From Symbiodinium natans (lineage: Eukaryota; Sar; Dinophyceae; Suessiales; Symbiodiniaceae), in the NCBI GenBank assembly GCA_905221605.1, contig CAJNDS010001280.1, positions 787,252-814,751 of the forward strand: DNA of 27,500 nucleotides. Reading direction: 5' to 3'. Positions 15,068-23,851 of the stretch are shown here, in pieces. The position numbers and the translations under genes were made by a program. Under the pieces are notes generated by a model that saw only the letters and a program-made list of their open reading frames with translations, had not been told where the DNA came from and made no database searches. Each line of letters opens with the position of its first letter. The stretch's first letter is position 1.

Positions 15068-15267
15068 GTTTAGGGTTTAGGGTTTTGGGTTTAGGGTTTA
15101 GGTTTTAGGGTTTAGGGTTTGCGATTCAAGGGGGGGAGTTTTGTTTTTGGAGGGGGGGGGGGGGGGGGGCTTTGCAGGTCCCACGCAGTCATCGCCAACT
15201 CCAGCAAGATGCCTGTCTGCTAATTTCGGGTTTAGGGTTCAGGGTTTAGGGTTTAGGGTTTAGGGTT
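15068..15267 (+). repeat. Two telomeric tracts with poly(G) between
   Basis: G-rich heptamers at 15068-15121 and 15229-15267, separated by unique DNA containing an 18-base G run at 15152-15169. Confidence 0.9.
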
Positions 15268-15384
15268 GCGAATACTAGAATCTCCGACGGCAAACCCCGA
15301 AAGGAACTAAATTCATGCCTTCAGACAAAGGGTCCAGGAGGGGCTGTTCTACCACTCTGCAGGGTTTTGAAGTTTATGGTTTAA
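15268..15384 (+). other. Coding-like fragment
   Basis: Starts directly after a telomeric tract and is open for 38 codons to a TAA, reading ISDGKPRKELNSCLQTKGPG. Family unknown. Confidence 0.3.
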
Positions 15385-15412
15385 GTTTTCGAGTTTACAG
15401 GTTTAGGGTTTA

Positions 15413-15442
15413 GAGGTATTTCTGCCGTAGCTGCAATCCTTA
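15413..15442. repeat. Short dispersed repeat at telomeric junction
   Basis: GGTATTTCTGCCGTAGCTGC followed by AATCCTT. The same word (with CAG for CCG and AAGCCTT) occurs at 16366-16392, in both cases right after a G-rich telomeric tract. Confidence 0.65.
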
Positions 15443-15504
15443 AGGACAATATGAGTTCATGATCCCTGGGCCCCAGAAGCACTATAAACTGCTAAACCCG
15501 AAGC

Positions 15505-15734
15505 TTCCTAAACCCAGTAATCCCTAAGCCCTAAACCGCAAACCCCAAACCCTACACCCTATAAACCCTAAACCCCCTGAAACCCCCGAAAACACCCTAA
15601 AACCCGAAACCCGAAGGTAGAACTTTGCGCGGGGGGGAGGTTAGGGTTTGGGGTTTCGGGTCAAAAGGGTTTCGGGTTTGGGGTTTAGGGTTTAGGTTTA
15701 GGGTTTAGGGTTCAGGGTTCAGGGTTTAGGGTCT
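15505..15734. repeat. Telomeric inversion junction
   Basis: C-rich degenerate units to about 15612, then G-rich units (15643-15734), with only about 30 bp between them. Confidence 0.85.
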
Positions 15735-15737
15735 CAC

Positions 15738-15860
15738 ATCGACTTGAGAACCTTTCCGCCGGGAAAGCCCAGGAAAGTTGACGTGTTTCCGCTGCTGGGG
15801 TACAACTTGGATGAGGCCACCGTCAGGGCTTCCAGCAACAGAGCCCGAAACCCTAACCCT
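15738..15860 (+). other. Coding-like fragment
   Basis: Unique segment after a G-rich tract. One frame is open and reads IDLRTFPPGKPRKVDVFPLL then GYNLDEATVRASSNRAR before CCCTAAC units. Among the most exon-like pieces here. Family unknown. Confidence 0.4.
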
Positions 15861-16261
15861 TTTTGTTTAGGGGGGATTTCATGCTTGTGCATGAACCTTC
15901 AAGTACCCTTGTAATATCACCTTGTTTCGTTTTTTTGGGTTTGGGGGTTTCGGGGTGCTTGTGAAGGTCTAAGGCCTCGGGTTACTCGGGTTTGGGATTT
16001 CGGGTTGAGGGTAAACACTAAGCCCGAAACCGTAACCCCTACACCCTGATGAGATATGTGCATGGGCTTCTAGGATCCCTGTCTGCGCGTGTTGTGTAGG
16101 GTCTACAAGATTTTTCTGGGTATCCTCATGCCCGCAAATCCCATTCTGTGCCCTAAGCTGCAACACCCCAGACCCTAAACCCTACACCCTAGGCCGCCAG
16201 GTTTCATTCCTGGGCGGGGGTGGGACTAGGGGTTCCTGAGCCCGGGATCTTAGGGCGCAGT
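15861..16261. other. Low-copy spacer with partial foldback E end
   Basis: TGCATGAACCTTCAAGTA near 15888-15905 matches the end of foldback family E. C-rich telomeric units lie at 16165-16190. No gene supported. Confidence 0.45.
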
Positions 16262-16372
16262 AGGGTTTAGGGTTTAGGGTTTAGGGTTTAGGGTTTAGGG
16301 TTTAAGAATTAAGGGTTTAAGAATTAAGGGTTTAAGAATTAAGGGTCTAGGGTTTAGGGTTTAGGGGTATTT
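16262..16372 (+). repeat. Telomeric tract with 16-bp sub-repeat
   Basis: G-rich heptamers, then GGGTTTAAGAATTAAG repeated three times (about 16302-16347), then heptamers again. GCAGTAG stands at 16257-16263 and at 16375-16381, a possible 7-bp target duplication. Confidence 0.92.
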
Positions 16373-16381
16373 CTGCAGTAG

Positions 16382-16503
16382 CTGCAAGCCTTCTGGCGGG
16401 CTCGGCCCACGCTTCAGGAGTACGTCCAGGCGAATGGAGGACCTGTTCCAGGGCTAGGTTGCTTGCAGTTCGACTTAGAGGTTCGGTTTGGGAAGGTATG
16501 GGT
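16382..16503 (+). other. Coding-like fragment
   Basis: Unique segment between G-rich tracts, open for about 40 codons: LQAFWRARPTLQEYVQANGG, then LGCLQFDLEVRFGKVWV. Exon-like; family unknown. Confidence 0.4.
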
Positions 16504-16580
16504 AAGGGTTTAGGGTTTAGGGTTTAGGGTTTAGGGTTTAGGGTTTAGGGTTTAGGGTTTAGGGTTTAGGGTGTAGCGTC
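16504..16580 (+). repeat. Telomeric tract flanked by 15-bp direct repeat
   Basis: About ten G-rich heptamers. TGGGAAGGTATGGGT occurs immediately before (16489-16503) and after (16581-16595), an exact 15-bp direct repeat consistent with a target-site duplication. Confidence 0.93.
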
Positions 16581-16603
16581 TGGGAAGGTATGGGTCGTTA
16601 TCT

Positions 16604-16701
16604 GGGATGTTCCCCTTTTATACGAACAGTCCTTAATAGGGACTAGAGTGCCCCATACTATAATCCCCATTAAGGACTGTTAGCACAAGGGGGAACATCC
16701 C
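16604..16701. repeat. Foldback family A, copy
   Basis: GGGATGTTCCCCTTTTATAC at the left faces AAGGGGGAACATCCC at the right; ACAGTCCTTAATAGGG faces CCCCATTAAGGACTGT. Nearly end-to-end hairpin of 98 bp. Confidence 0.9.
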
Positions 16702-16998
16702 TCAATCCCCCAAAAACACTCAAAAACAAACTATTCTGCCTTTCTAAGGGCAATTTCGGGATTTGTTTTTAATTTTGGGGGGGTTCTTAAGCAAATAGTA
16801 GTAAATACCCATGAGCCACTAAGTGGGGTTTGGGGTGTCAGGTTCAGGCTTCTGGCTGTACATGTATAGGGGTTTAAGGCTTGGTTCTTACTTCAGCGGA
16901 GTTGTACCTACAACAGCATTTCCAGCCCTTTGGTCTGAACCGCCCATCACGAGAGGTTTTACAATGAATGGTGCACAACCCCCTTCCTCCTACACCTT
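16702..16998. other. Unique spacer, no gene seen
   Basis: Low-copy DNA without supported features. Confidence 0.4.
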
Positions 16999-17238
16999 GG
17001 GATGTTCCCCCTCTACTGACAGTCCTTAACCACGATTAAAGTACCCCCTATTGTAATTCCCGTTTAGGAGCTTTGGTATAAGGGCACACCCCTAAGCCCC
17101 TAAACCCCCAAACCCCTGAACCCCAGTCATTAAGGGGGATAGTAGTACCCGCTGTTATAATCCCTATTAAGGACTGTTAGAAAAAGGGGGAACATCCCAA
17201 CCTACACCCCTAAGCCCCTAAACCCCCAAACCCCTGAG
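16999..17238. repeat. Duplicated foldback A unit with telomeric linker
   Basis: A family A copy with a decayed right arm (16999-17089) is followed by CACCCCTAAGCCCCTAAACC; a left-truncated copy (about 17127-17199) is followed by the same linker. The linker starts at 17086 and 17204, spacing 118 bp, so foldback element and telomeric linker were duplicated together. Confidence 0.75.
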
Positions 17239-17260
17239 CCCTTAGACCCCTAAACTTCGA

Positions 17261-17395
17261 ATGAGGAGGAGTCCATTGTCCCAGGATCACACTGATGCTC
17301 TAAACATGCCCACGTGCTCGGTGATCGCAGGACTCTTCACCGCGAGACCGCCGGAAGATCTGGATCTAAACAGGCCACGAACGGGCTTGGGGTTA
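17261..17395 (+). other. Coding-like fragment
   Basis: One + frame reads MRRSPLSQDHTDALNMPTCS and continues to FTARPPEDLDLNRPRTG before G-rich degenerate repeats. No motif recognised. Confidence 0.3.
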
Positions 17396-17442
17396 AGTGT
17401 TTTAGGTTTCGGGGTTTGCTTCCGGGTTCTTTGTATGGAGGT

Positions 17443-17628
17443 ACCCTAAACCCTAAACCCTAAACCCTAAACCCTAAACCCTAAACCCTAAACCCTAAAC
17501 CCTAAACCCTAAACCCTAAACCCTAAACCCTAAACCCTAAACCCTAAACCCTAAACCCTAAACCCCCTAAACCCTAAACCCTAAACCCTAAACCCTAAAC
17601 CCTAAACCCTAAACCCTACCCTAAACTA
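17443..17628 (-). repeat. Longest interstitial telomeric tract
   Basis: About 26 C-rich heptamers, nearly perfect, with one CCCCCTAAA slip. Followed by a G run at 17630-17641. Confidence 0.98.
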
Positions 17629-17642
17629 AGGGGGGGGGGGGG

Positions 17643-17724
17643 AGATCTATTTCCGACCCGTTGAGGGAGTTACGTGAGGCAGCTTTCATGCTTCGGAAGT
17701 GGGCGCCTGGCGGCCTGTCAGTTT
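17643..17724 (+). other. Coding-like fragment bounded by telomeric DNA
   Basis: Unique 80-bp segment, C-rich left and G-rich right. It reads RSISDPLRELREAAFMLRKW then APGGLSV, open into the repeats. Family unknown. Confidence 0.4.
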
Positions 17725-17825
17725 GGGGTTTAGGGTTTAGGGTTTAGGGTTTAGGGGTTTAGGGGTTTAGGGGTTTAGGGGTTTAGGGGTTTAGGGGTTT
17801 AGGGTTTAGGGTTTAGGGTTTAGGG
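17725..17825 (+). repeat. Telomeric tract with TTTAGGGG octamers
   Basis: G-rich heptamers flank a central run of about seven TTTAGGGG octamers. Confidence 0.95.
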
Positions 17826-17973
17826 TACCTATTACTTCCTTGGCGGTCTGGCAGGCATCATACCGCACGGTGGTACGCCTTGGACAAGCCTGCGCAGGCA
17901 GAGTCCCGGGAATGGTTTTCTTAGCGAGGCCCTCAACACCAGGGCGTTGGTCGCACAGAAACTTCCTCTAAAC
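17826..17973 (+). other. Coding-like fragment, two open frames
   Basis: Unique 147-bp segment between G-rich and C-rich tracts. One + frame reads VPITSLAVWQASYRTVVRLG and another NGFLSEALNTRALVAQKLP; both are open, so the frame is undecided. Confidence 0.3.
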
Positions 17974-18214
17974 CCTCAAAGCCTAAACCCGAAACCCGAA
18001 ACCCGAAACCCTAAACCCTAAACCCTTCAAGGGATCAAGACCCTCAGTATGCTCCCAACATGGCCCTTCTGTTACATTAAAGGAATATTTAAAAAGGCCC
18101 TCAATCTACTCCTAACATGGCGCTTATATTGCCTTCCCAAATCCAAGGCTGCCACCTTAGGGGTTGAAAGGTAGAGTCCCTTGGCAGTAAACCCTAAACC
18201 CCCCCCCAAAAAAA
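17974..18214. other. Degenerate telomeric tract and low-copy DNA
   Basis: C-rich units with CCCGAAA variants to about 18030, then low-copy sequence that may be a decayed relative of 9890-10000. Confidence 0.5.
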
Positions 18215-18329
18215 AAATATATATATATATATATATTGTATATTTCTATATACATATATATATATATGTATATGTCTATATATATATATATTGTATATAT
18301 ATACACACACACACATATATATATATGTA
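18208..18329. repeat. (TA)n-rich microsatellite
   Basis: Alternating AT/TA runs with an (AC)n insert near 18302-18314. The boundary between the telomeric mosaic and the satellite block. Confidence 0.95.
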
Positions 18330-18378
18330 CGAGGAACCTTCCTGTATTATGTGACCATGCGTCTTTTCTGAACTTTCA

Positions 18379-20050
18379 AACGGGGGTTCGAATAGTTTGA
18401 ATGGTTTGGGGGCCCGGCCTGGGGTCCCCAAACTATTCGAACTATTCGAACTATTCTAAACTATTCGAACTATTCGAACCAGAGGGGTTCGAATGGTTCG
18501 AATAGTTTGGGGGCATGGCCTGGTGCCCCAAACTATTCGAACTATTCGAACCAGATGGGTTCGAATAGTTTGGGGGCCCGGCCTGGGGCCCCCAAACTAT
18601 TCGAACTATTCGAACTATTCGAAACTATTCGAACTATTCGAACCAGAGGGGTTCGAATAGTTCGAATAGTTTGGGGGCCCGGCCTGGTGCCCTAAACTAT
18701 TCGAACTATTCGAACTATTCGAACCAGGGGGGTTCGAATAGTTCGAATAGTTTGGGCGCGAGGGCTGGTGCCCCAAACTATTCGAACTATTCGAACTATT
18801 CGAACCAGGGGGGTTCGAATAGTTCGAATAGTTTCGAATAGTTCGAATAGTTCGAATAGTTTGGGGCGTGCCCGGGGAGACCAGTTTGGGAGGAAGGGGG
18901 TTCGAATAGTTCGAATAGTGTGGGGGCCCCAGGCCGGGCCCCCAAACTATTCGAACTATTCGAAACTATTCGAACTATTCGAACCCCCCTGGTTCGAATA
19001 GTTCGAATAGTTCGAATAGTTTGGGCGCGAGGGCTGGTGCCCCAAACTATTCGAACTATTCGAACTATTCGAACCAGGGGGGTTCGAATAGTTCGAATAG
19101 TTTCGAATAGTTCGAATAGTTCGAATAGTTTGGGGGGTCCCCGGGGAGACCAGTTTGGGAGGAAGGGGGTTCGAATAGTTCGAATAGTGTGGGGGCCCCA
19201 GGCCGGGCCCCCAAACTATTCGAACTATTCGAACTATTCGAAACTATTCGAACTATTCGAACCAGGGGGGTTCGAATAGTTCGAATAGTTTGGGCGCGAG
19301 GGCTGGTGCCCCAAACTATTCGAACTATTCGAACTATTCGAACCAGGGGGGTTCGAATAGTTCGAATAGTTTCGAATAGTTCGAATAGTTTGGGGGGTCC
19401 CCGGGGGGACCAGTTTGGGAGGAAGGGGGGTTCGAATAGTTCGAATAGTGTGGGGGCCCCAGGCCGGGCCCCCTAAACTATTCGAACTATTCGAAACTAT
19501 TCGAACTATTCGAACCAGGGGGGTTCGAATAGTTCGAATAGTTTGGGCGCGAGGGCTGGTGCCCCAAACTATTCGAACTATTCGAACTATTCGAACCAGG
19601 GGGGTTCGAATAGTTCGAATAGCTTCGAATAGTTCGAATAGTTCGAATAGTTTGGGGGGTCCCCGGGGGGACCAGTTTGGGAGGAAGGGGGGTTCGAATA
19701 GTTCGAATAGTGTGGGGGCCCCAGGCCGGGCTCCCAAACTATTCGAACTATTCGAACTATTCGAAACTATTCGTTACTATTCGAACCAGGGGGGTTCGAA
19801 TAGTTCGAATAGTTTGGGCGCGAGGGCTGGTGCCCCAAACTATTCGAACTATTCGAACTATTCGAACCAGGGGGGTTCGAATAGTTCGAATAGTTTGGGG
19901 GCGAGGGCTGGTGCCCCAAACTATTCGAACTATTCGAACTATTCGAACCAGGGGGTTCGAATAGTTCGAATAGTTTCGAATAGTTCGAATAGTTCGAATA
20001 GTTTGGGGGGGGCCCGGGGAGACCAGTTTGGGAGGAAGGGGGGTTCGCGC
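18379..20050. repeat. TTCGAATAG foldback satellite, block 1
   Basis: Arrays of the 9-mer CTATTCGAA on one side and its complement TTCGAATAG on the other, joined by ACCAGGGGGG loops and GGGGGCCC(C)-type linkers, so each module is an inverted repeat. The module word CCAGTTTGGGAGGAAGG recurs at 18881, 19150, 19410, 19672 and 20023, giving a higher-order period of about 260-270 bp and a last interval of about 350. Long open frames here read as FELFELFE, RIVRIV, SNSSNS or TIRTIR depending on frame and strand, which is a repeat artefact. Confidence 0.95.
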
Positions 20051-20055
20051 CGGCC

Positions 20056-21349
20056 TGGGGCCCCCAAAATTCAAAATTTGCCGGAATCCCCTTGGCACCC
20101 TGCAAAAGTCCCGCAAATACCGCACAAAACGGGAACGGGTAGGAACAACTTTGCGGGTCGAAATTTGCCGGGATCCACTTGGCATCCTGCAAAAGTCCCG
20201 CAAATACCACACAAAACGGGAACGGGTAGGAACAACTTTGCGGGTCGAAATTTGCCGGGATCCCCTTGGCACCCTGGAAAAGTCCCGCAAATACCACGCA
20301 AAACGGGAACGGGTAGGAACAACATTTGCGGGTCGAAATTTGCCGGGATCCCCTTGGCACCCTGCAAAAGTCCCGCAAATACCACACAAAACGGGAATGG
20401 GTAGGAACACCTTGGCGGGTCGAAATTTGCCGGGATCCCCTTGGCACCCTGCAAAAGTCCCGCAAATACCACACAAAACGGGAACGGGTAGGAATAACTT
20501 TGCGGGTCGAAATTTGCCGGGATCCCCTTGGCACCCTGCAAAAGTCCTACAAATACCACACGAAACGGGAACGGGTAGGAACAACTTTGCGGGTCGAAAT
20601 TTGCCGGGATCCCCTTGGCACCCTGCAAAAGTCCCGCAAATACCACACAACACGGGAACGGGTAGGAACAACTTTGCGGGTCGAAATTTGCCGGGATCCC
20701 CTTGGCGCCCTGCAAAAGTCCCGCAAATATCACACAAAACGGGAACGGGTAGGAACAACTTTGCGGGTCGAAATTTGCCGGGATCCCCTTGGCACCCTGA
20801 AAAAGTCCTGCAAATGCCACACAAAACGGGAACGGGTAGGAACAACTTGGCGGGTCGAAATTTGCCGGGATCCCCTTGGCGCCCTGCAAAAGTCCCGCAA
20901 ATAACACACAAAACGGGAACGGGTAGGAACAACTTTGCGGGTCGAAATTTGCCGGGATCCCCTTGGCACCCTGGAAAAGTTCTTCAAGTACCGCACAAAA
21001 TGGGAACAGGTAGGAACAACTTGGCAGGTCGAAATTTGCCGGGATCCCCTTGGCGCCCTGCAAAAGTCCTGCAAATACCACACAAAACGGGAACGGGTAG
21101 GAACAACATTTGCGGGTCGAAATTTGCCGGGATCCCCTTGGCGCCCTGAAAAAGTCCTGCAAATGCCACGCAAAACGGGAACGGGTAGGAACAACTTGGC
21201 GGGTCGAAATTTGCCGGGATCCCCTTGGCGCCCTGCAAAAGTCCCGCAAATATCACACAAAACGGGAACGGGTAGGAACAACTTTGCGGGTCGAAATTTG
21301 CCGGGATCCCCTTGGCACCCTGCAAAAGTCCTGCAAATGCCGCACAAAA
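20056..21349. repeat. 87-bp tandem satellite, about 15 copies
   Basis: The word GCCGGGATCC (GCCGGAATCC in the first unit) recurs at 20080, 20167, 20254, 20342, 20429, 20516, 20603, 20690, 20777, 20864, 20951, 21038, 21126, 21213 and 21300. The spacing is 87 bp except two units of 88. Both 88-bp units carry an extra A before TTTGCGGG. Because 87 is divisible by three, several frames on both strands stay open for hundreds of codons. Variable positions change amino acids freely, so no frame looks selected. The block interrupts the TTCGAATAG satellite on both sides. Confidence 0.97.
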
Positions 21350-23400
21350 CTGATGCCCCAAACTATTCGAACTATTCGAGCCAAGGGGGTTCGAATAGTT
21401 TGAAAAATTTCGAATAGTTCGAATAGTTCGAATAGTTTAGGGGGGTGGGGTGCCCGGGGAGACCAGTCTGGAAAGAAGGCTCGTGCTCGATTGGGAGAAG
21501 GCCCTGGCTCGTAATTTAGTATTGGGGGAAGGCCCGGGCTCGTAATTTAGTATTCGGGGCAGGTAATTTAGTATTGGGGGAAGGCCCGGGCTCGTAATTT
21601 AGAATTCGGGGAAGGTCCGGGCTCGTAATTTAGTATTGAGAGAAGGCCCGGGCTCGTAATTTAAGATTGGGAGAAGGCCCGGGCTCGTAATTTAGTATTG
21701 GGAGTAGTTTGGGGCCCGGCCTGGGGCGCCCAAACTATTCAAACTATTCGAACTATTTGAAACTATTCGAACTATTCGAACCAAGTGGGTTCGAATAGTT
21801 CGAATAATTTCGAATAGTTCGAATAGTTCGAATAGTTTGGGGGGGGGCCCGGGGAGACCAGTCTGGAAAGGAGGGGAAGGCCCTGGCTCGTAATTTAGTA
21901 TTGGGAGAAGGGCCTGGCTCGTAATTTAGTATTGGGGGAAGGCACGGGCTCGTAATTTAGTATTGGGGGAAGGTCCGGGCTCGTAATTTAGTATTGGGGG
22001 AAGGTCCGGGCTCGTCATTTAGTATTGGGAGAAGGCCCGGGCTCGTAATTTAGTATTGGGAGAAGGCCCGATTTAGGATTGGGAGGGGGGGTGTTCGAAT
22101 AGTTTGGGGCGTGGCCTGGGGCGCCCAAACTATTCAAACTATTCGAACTATTCGAAACTATTCGAACTATTCGAACCAAGGGGGTTCGAATAGTTCGAAT
22201 AATTTCGAATAGTTCGAATAGTTCGAATTGTTTGGGGGGCCGGGGAGACCAGTCTGGAAAGGAAGGGAAGGCTCGGGCTCGTAATTTAGTATTGGGCTAA
22301 GGCCCGGGCTCGTAATTTAGTATTGGGGGAAGGCCGGGCTCGTAATTGGAAGGCCCGGGCTCGTCATTTAATATTGGGAGAAGGCCCGGGCTCGTAATTT
22401 AGTATTGGGAGAAGGCCCGGGCTCGTAATTTAGTGTTGGGAGAAGGCCCGGCTCGTAATTTAGTATTGGGAGGGGGGTGTTCGAATAGTTTGAGGCCCGG
22501 CCTGGGGCGCCCAAACTATTCGAACTATTCGAAATTATTCGAATTATTGGAATAATTTCGAATAGTTCGAATAGTTCGAATAGTTTGGGGGGGGGGGCCG
22601 GGGAGACCAGTCTGGAAAGGAGGGGAAGGCCCTGGCTCGTAATTTAGTATTGGCACAAGAGCCTGGCTCGTAATTTAGTATTGGGGGAAGGCACGGGCTC
22701 GTAATTTAGTATTGGGGGAAGGCACGGGCTCGTAATTTAGTGTTGGGGGAAGGTCCGGGCTCGTAATTTAGTATTGGGAGAAGGCTCGGGCTCGTAATTT
22801 AGTATTGGGGGAATGCCCGGGCTCGTAATTTAGTATTCTGAGAAGGCCCGGGCTCGTATTTAGTGTTGGGAGGGGGGGTGTTCGAATAGTTTGGGGCCTG
22901 GCCTGGGGCGCCCAAACTATTCAAACATTTGAACTATTCGAAACTATTCGAACTATTCGAACCAAGCGGGTTCGAATAGTTCGAATAATTTCGAATAGTT
23001 CGAATAGTTCGAATAGTTTGGGGGGGGGGCCCGGGGAGACCAGTCTGGAAAGGAAGGGAAGGCTCGGGCTCGTAATTTAGTATTGGGGGAAGGCCCGGGC
23101 TCGTAATTTAGTATTGGGGGAAGGCCGGGCTCGTAATTTAGTATTGGGGGAAGGCCCGGGCTCGTAATTTAGTATTGGGAGAAGGCCCGGGCTCGTAATT
23201 TAGTTCTGGGAGAAGGCCCGGGCTCATAATTTTCGAATAGTTTGGGGCCCGGCCTGGGGCGCCCAAACTATTCAAACTATTCGAACTATTCGAAAATTCG
23301 AACCAAGGGGGTTCGAATAGTTCGAATAATTTCGAATAGTTCGAATAGTTTGGGGAGGGGGGGGCACGGGCAGACCAGTCTGGCAAGAAAAGAAGGCCCG
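21350..23400. repeat. TTCGAATAG foldback modules, block 2, higher-order array
   Basis: Modules of the same foldback design as block 1 but with different linkers (GACCAGTCTGGAAAGG for GACCAGTTTGGGAGGAAGG). GACCAGTCTGG recurs at 21461, 21856, 22247, 22605 and 23038, and GACCAGTCTGGC at 23373, so the higher-order period is about 335-435 bp. Between modules sit runs of a 31-bp repeat. Confidence 0.95.
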
Positions 23401-23690
23401 AGCTCGTAATTTAGTATTGGCAGAAGGCCCGGGCTCGTAATTTAGTATTGGGGGAAGGCCCGGGCTCGTAATTTAGTATTGGGGGAAGGCCCGGGCTCGT
23501 AATTTAGTATTGGGGGAAGGCCGGGCTCGTAATTTAATATTGGGGGAAGGTCCGGGCTCGTAATTTAGTATTGGGAGAAGGCCCGGGCTCGTAATTTAGT
23601 ATTGGGAGAAGGCCCGGGCTCGTAATTTAGTATTGGGAGAAGGCCCGGGCTCGTAATGTAGTATTGGGGGGAGGCCCAGACTCATAATTT
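21478..23690. repeat. 31-bp tandem repeat runs
   Basis: Units with the core GGGCTCGTAATTTAGTATTG plus a GGGAGAAGGCC linker. Spacing is 31 bp in the clean run at 23403-23660. Runs of five to nine units occur between foldback modules (about 21480-21710, 21880-22080, 22265-22475, 22620-22870, 23055-23230, 23395-23690). Units are adjacent, with no variable spacers. Confidence 0.95.
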
Positions 23691-23691
23691 A

Positions 23692-23851
23692 AAGCCCTGG
23701 TCCTTAAGATTTCGGGCTCAATTTTTGCTCCAAAGAGTCAAATAGCAAGCCCTGGTCCCTAAGATTTTGGGTTCAATTTTTGCTTCAAAGAGTCAAATCG
23801 CAAGACCTGGTCCCTGAGATTTTGGGTTCAATTTTTGCTCCAGTCAAATCC
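23692..23851. repeat. 55-bp tandem repeat, three copies
   Basis: Units starting AAGCCCTGGTCC at 23692 and 23747 and AAGACCTGGTCC at 23802, exact 55-bp spacing; the third is shortened. Each carries GATTTTGGGTTCAATTTTTG or a close variant. Confidence 0.93.

Noticed and set aside
17443-17628. Possible true chromosome end
   Set aside because: Non-telomeric sequence continues on both sides and tracts occur in both orientations, so these are interstitial.
18507-20404. Open frames with Ser-Asn, Phe-Glu-Leu or Thr-Ile-Arg repeats
   Set aside because: All are translations of the 9-mer TTCGAATAG in different frames and strands; none has a non-repeat domain.
19757-21249. Open frames of 329-392 codons on both strands over the satellite block
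   Set aside because: The 87-bp period is a multiple of three, so frames on both strands stay open at once. Substitutions between units change residues freely, and the frames run on into TTCGAATAG repeats.
21478-23690. Regular 31-bp repeats considered as a CRISPR array
   Set aside because: Units abut directly without unique spacers, and the context is eukaryotic satellite DNA.
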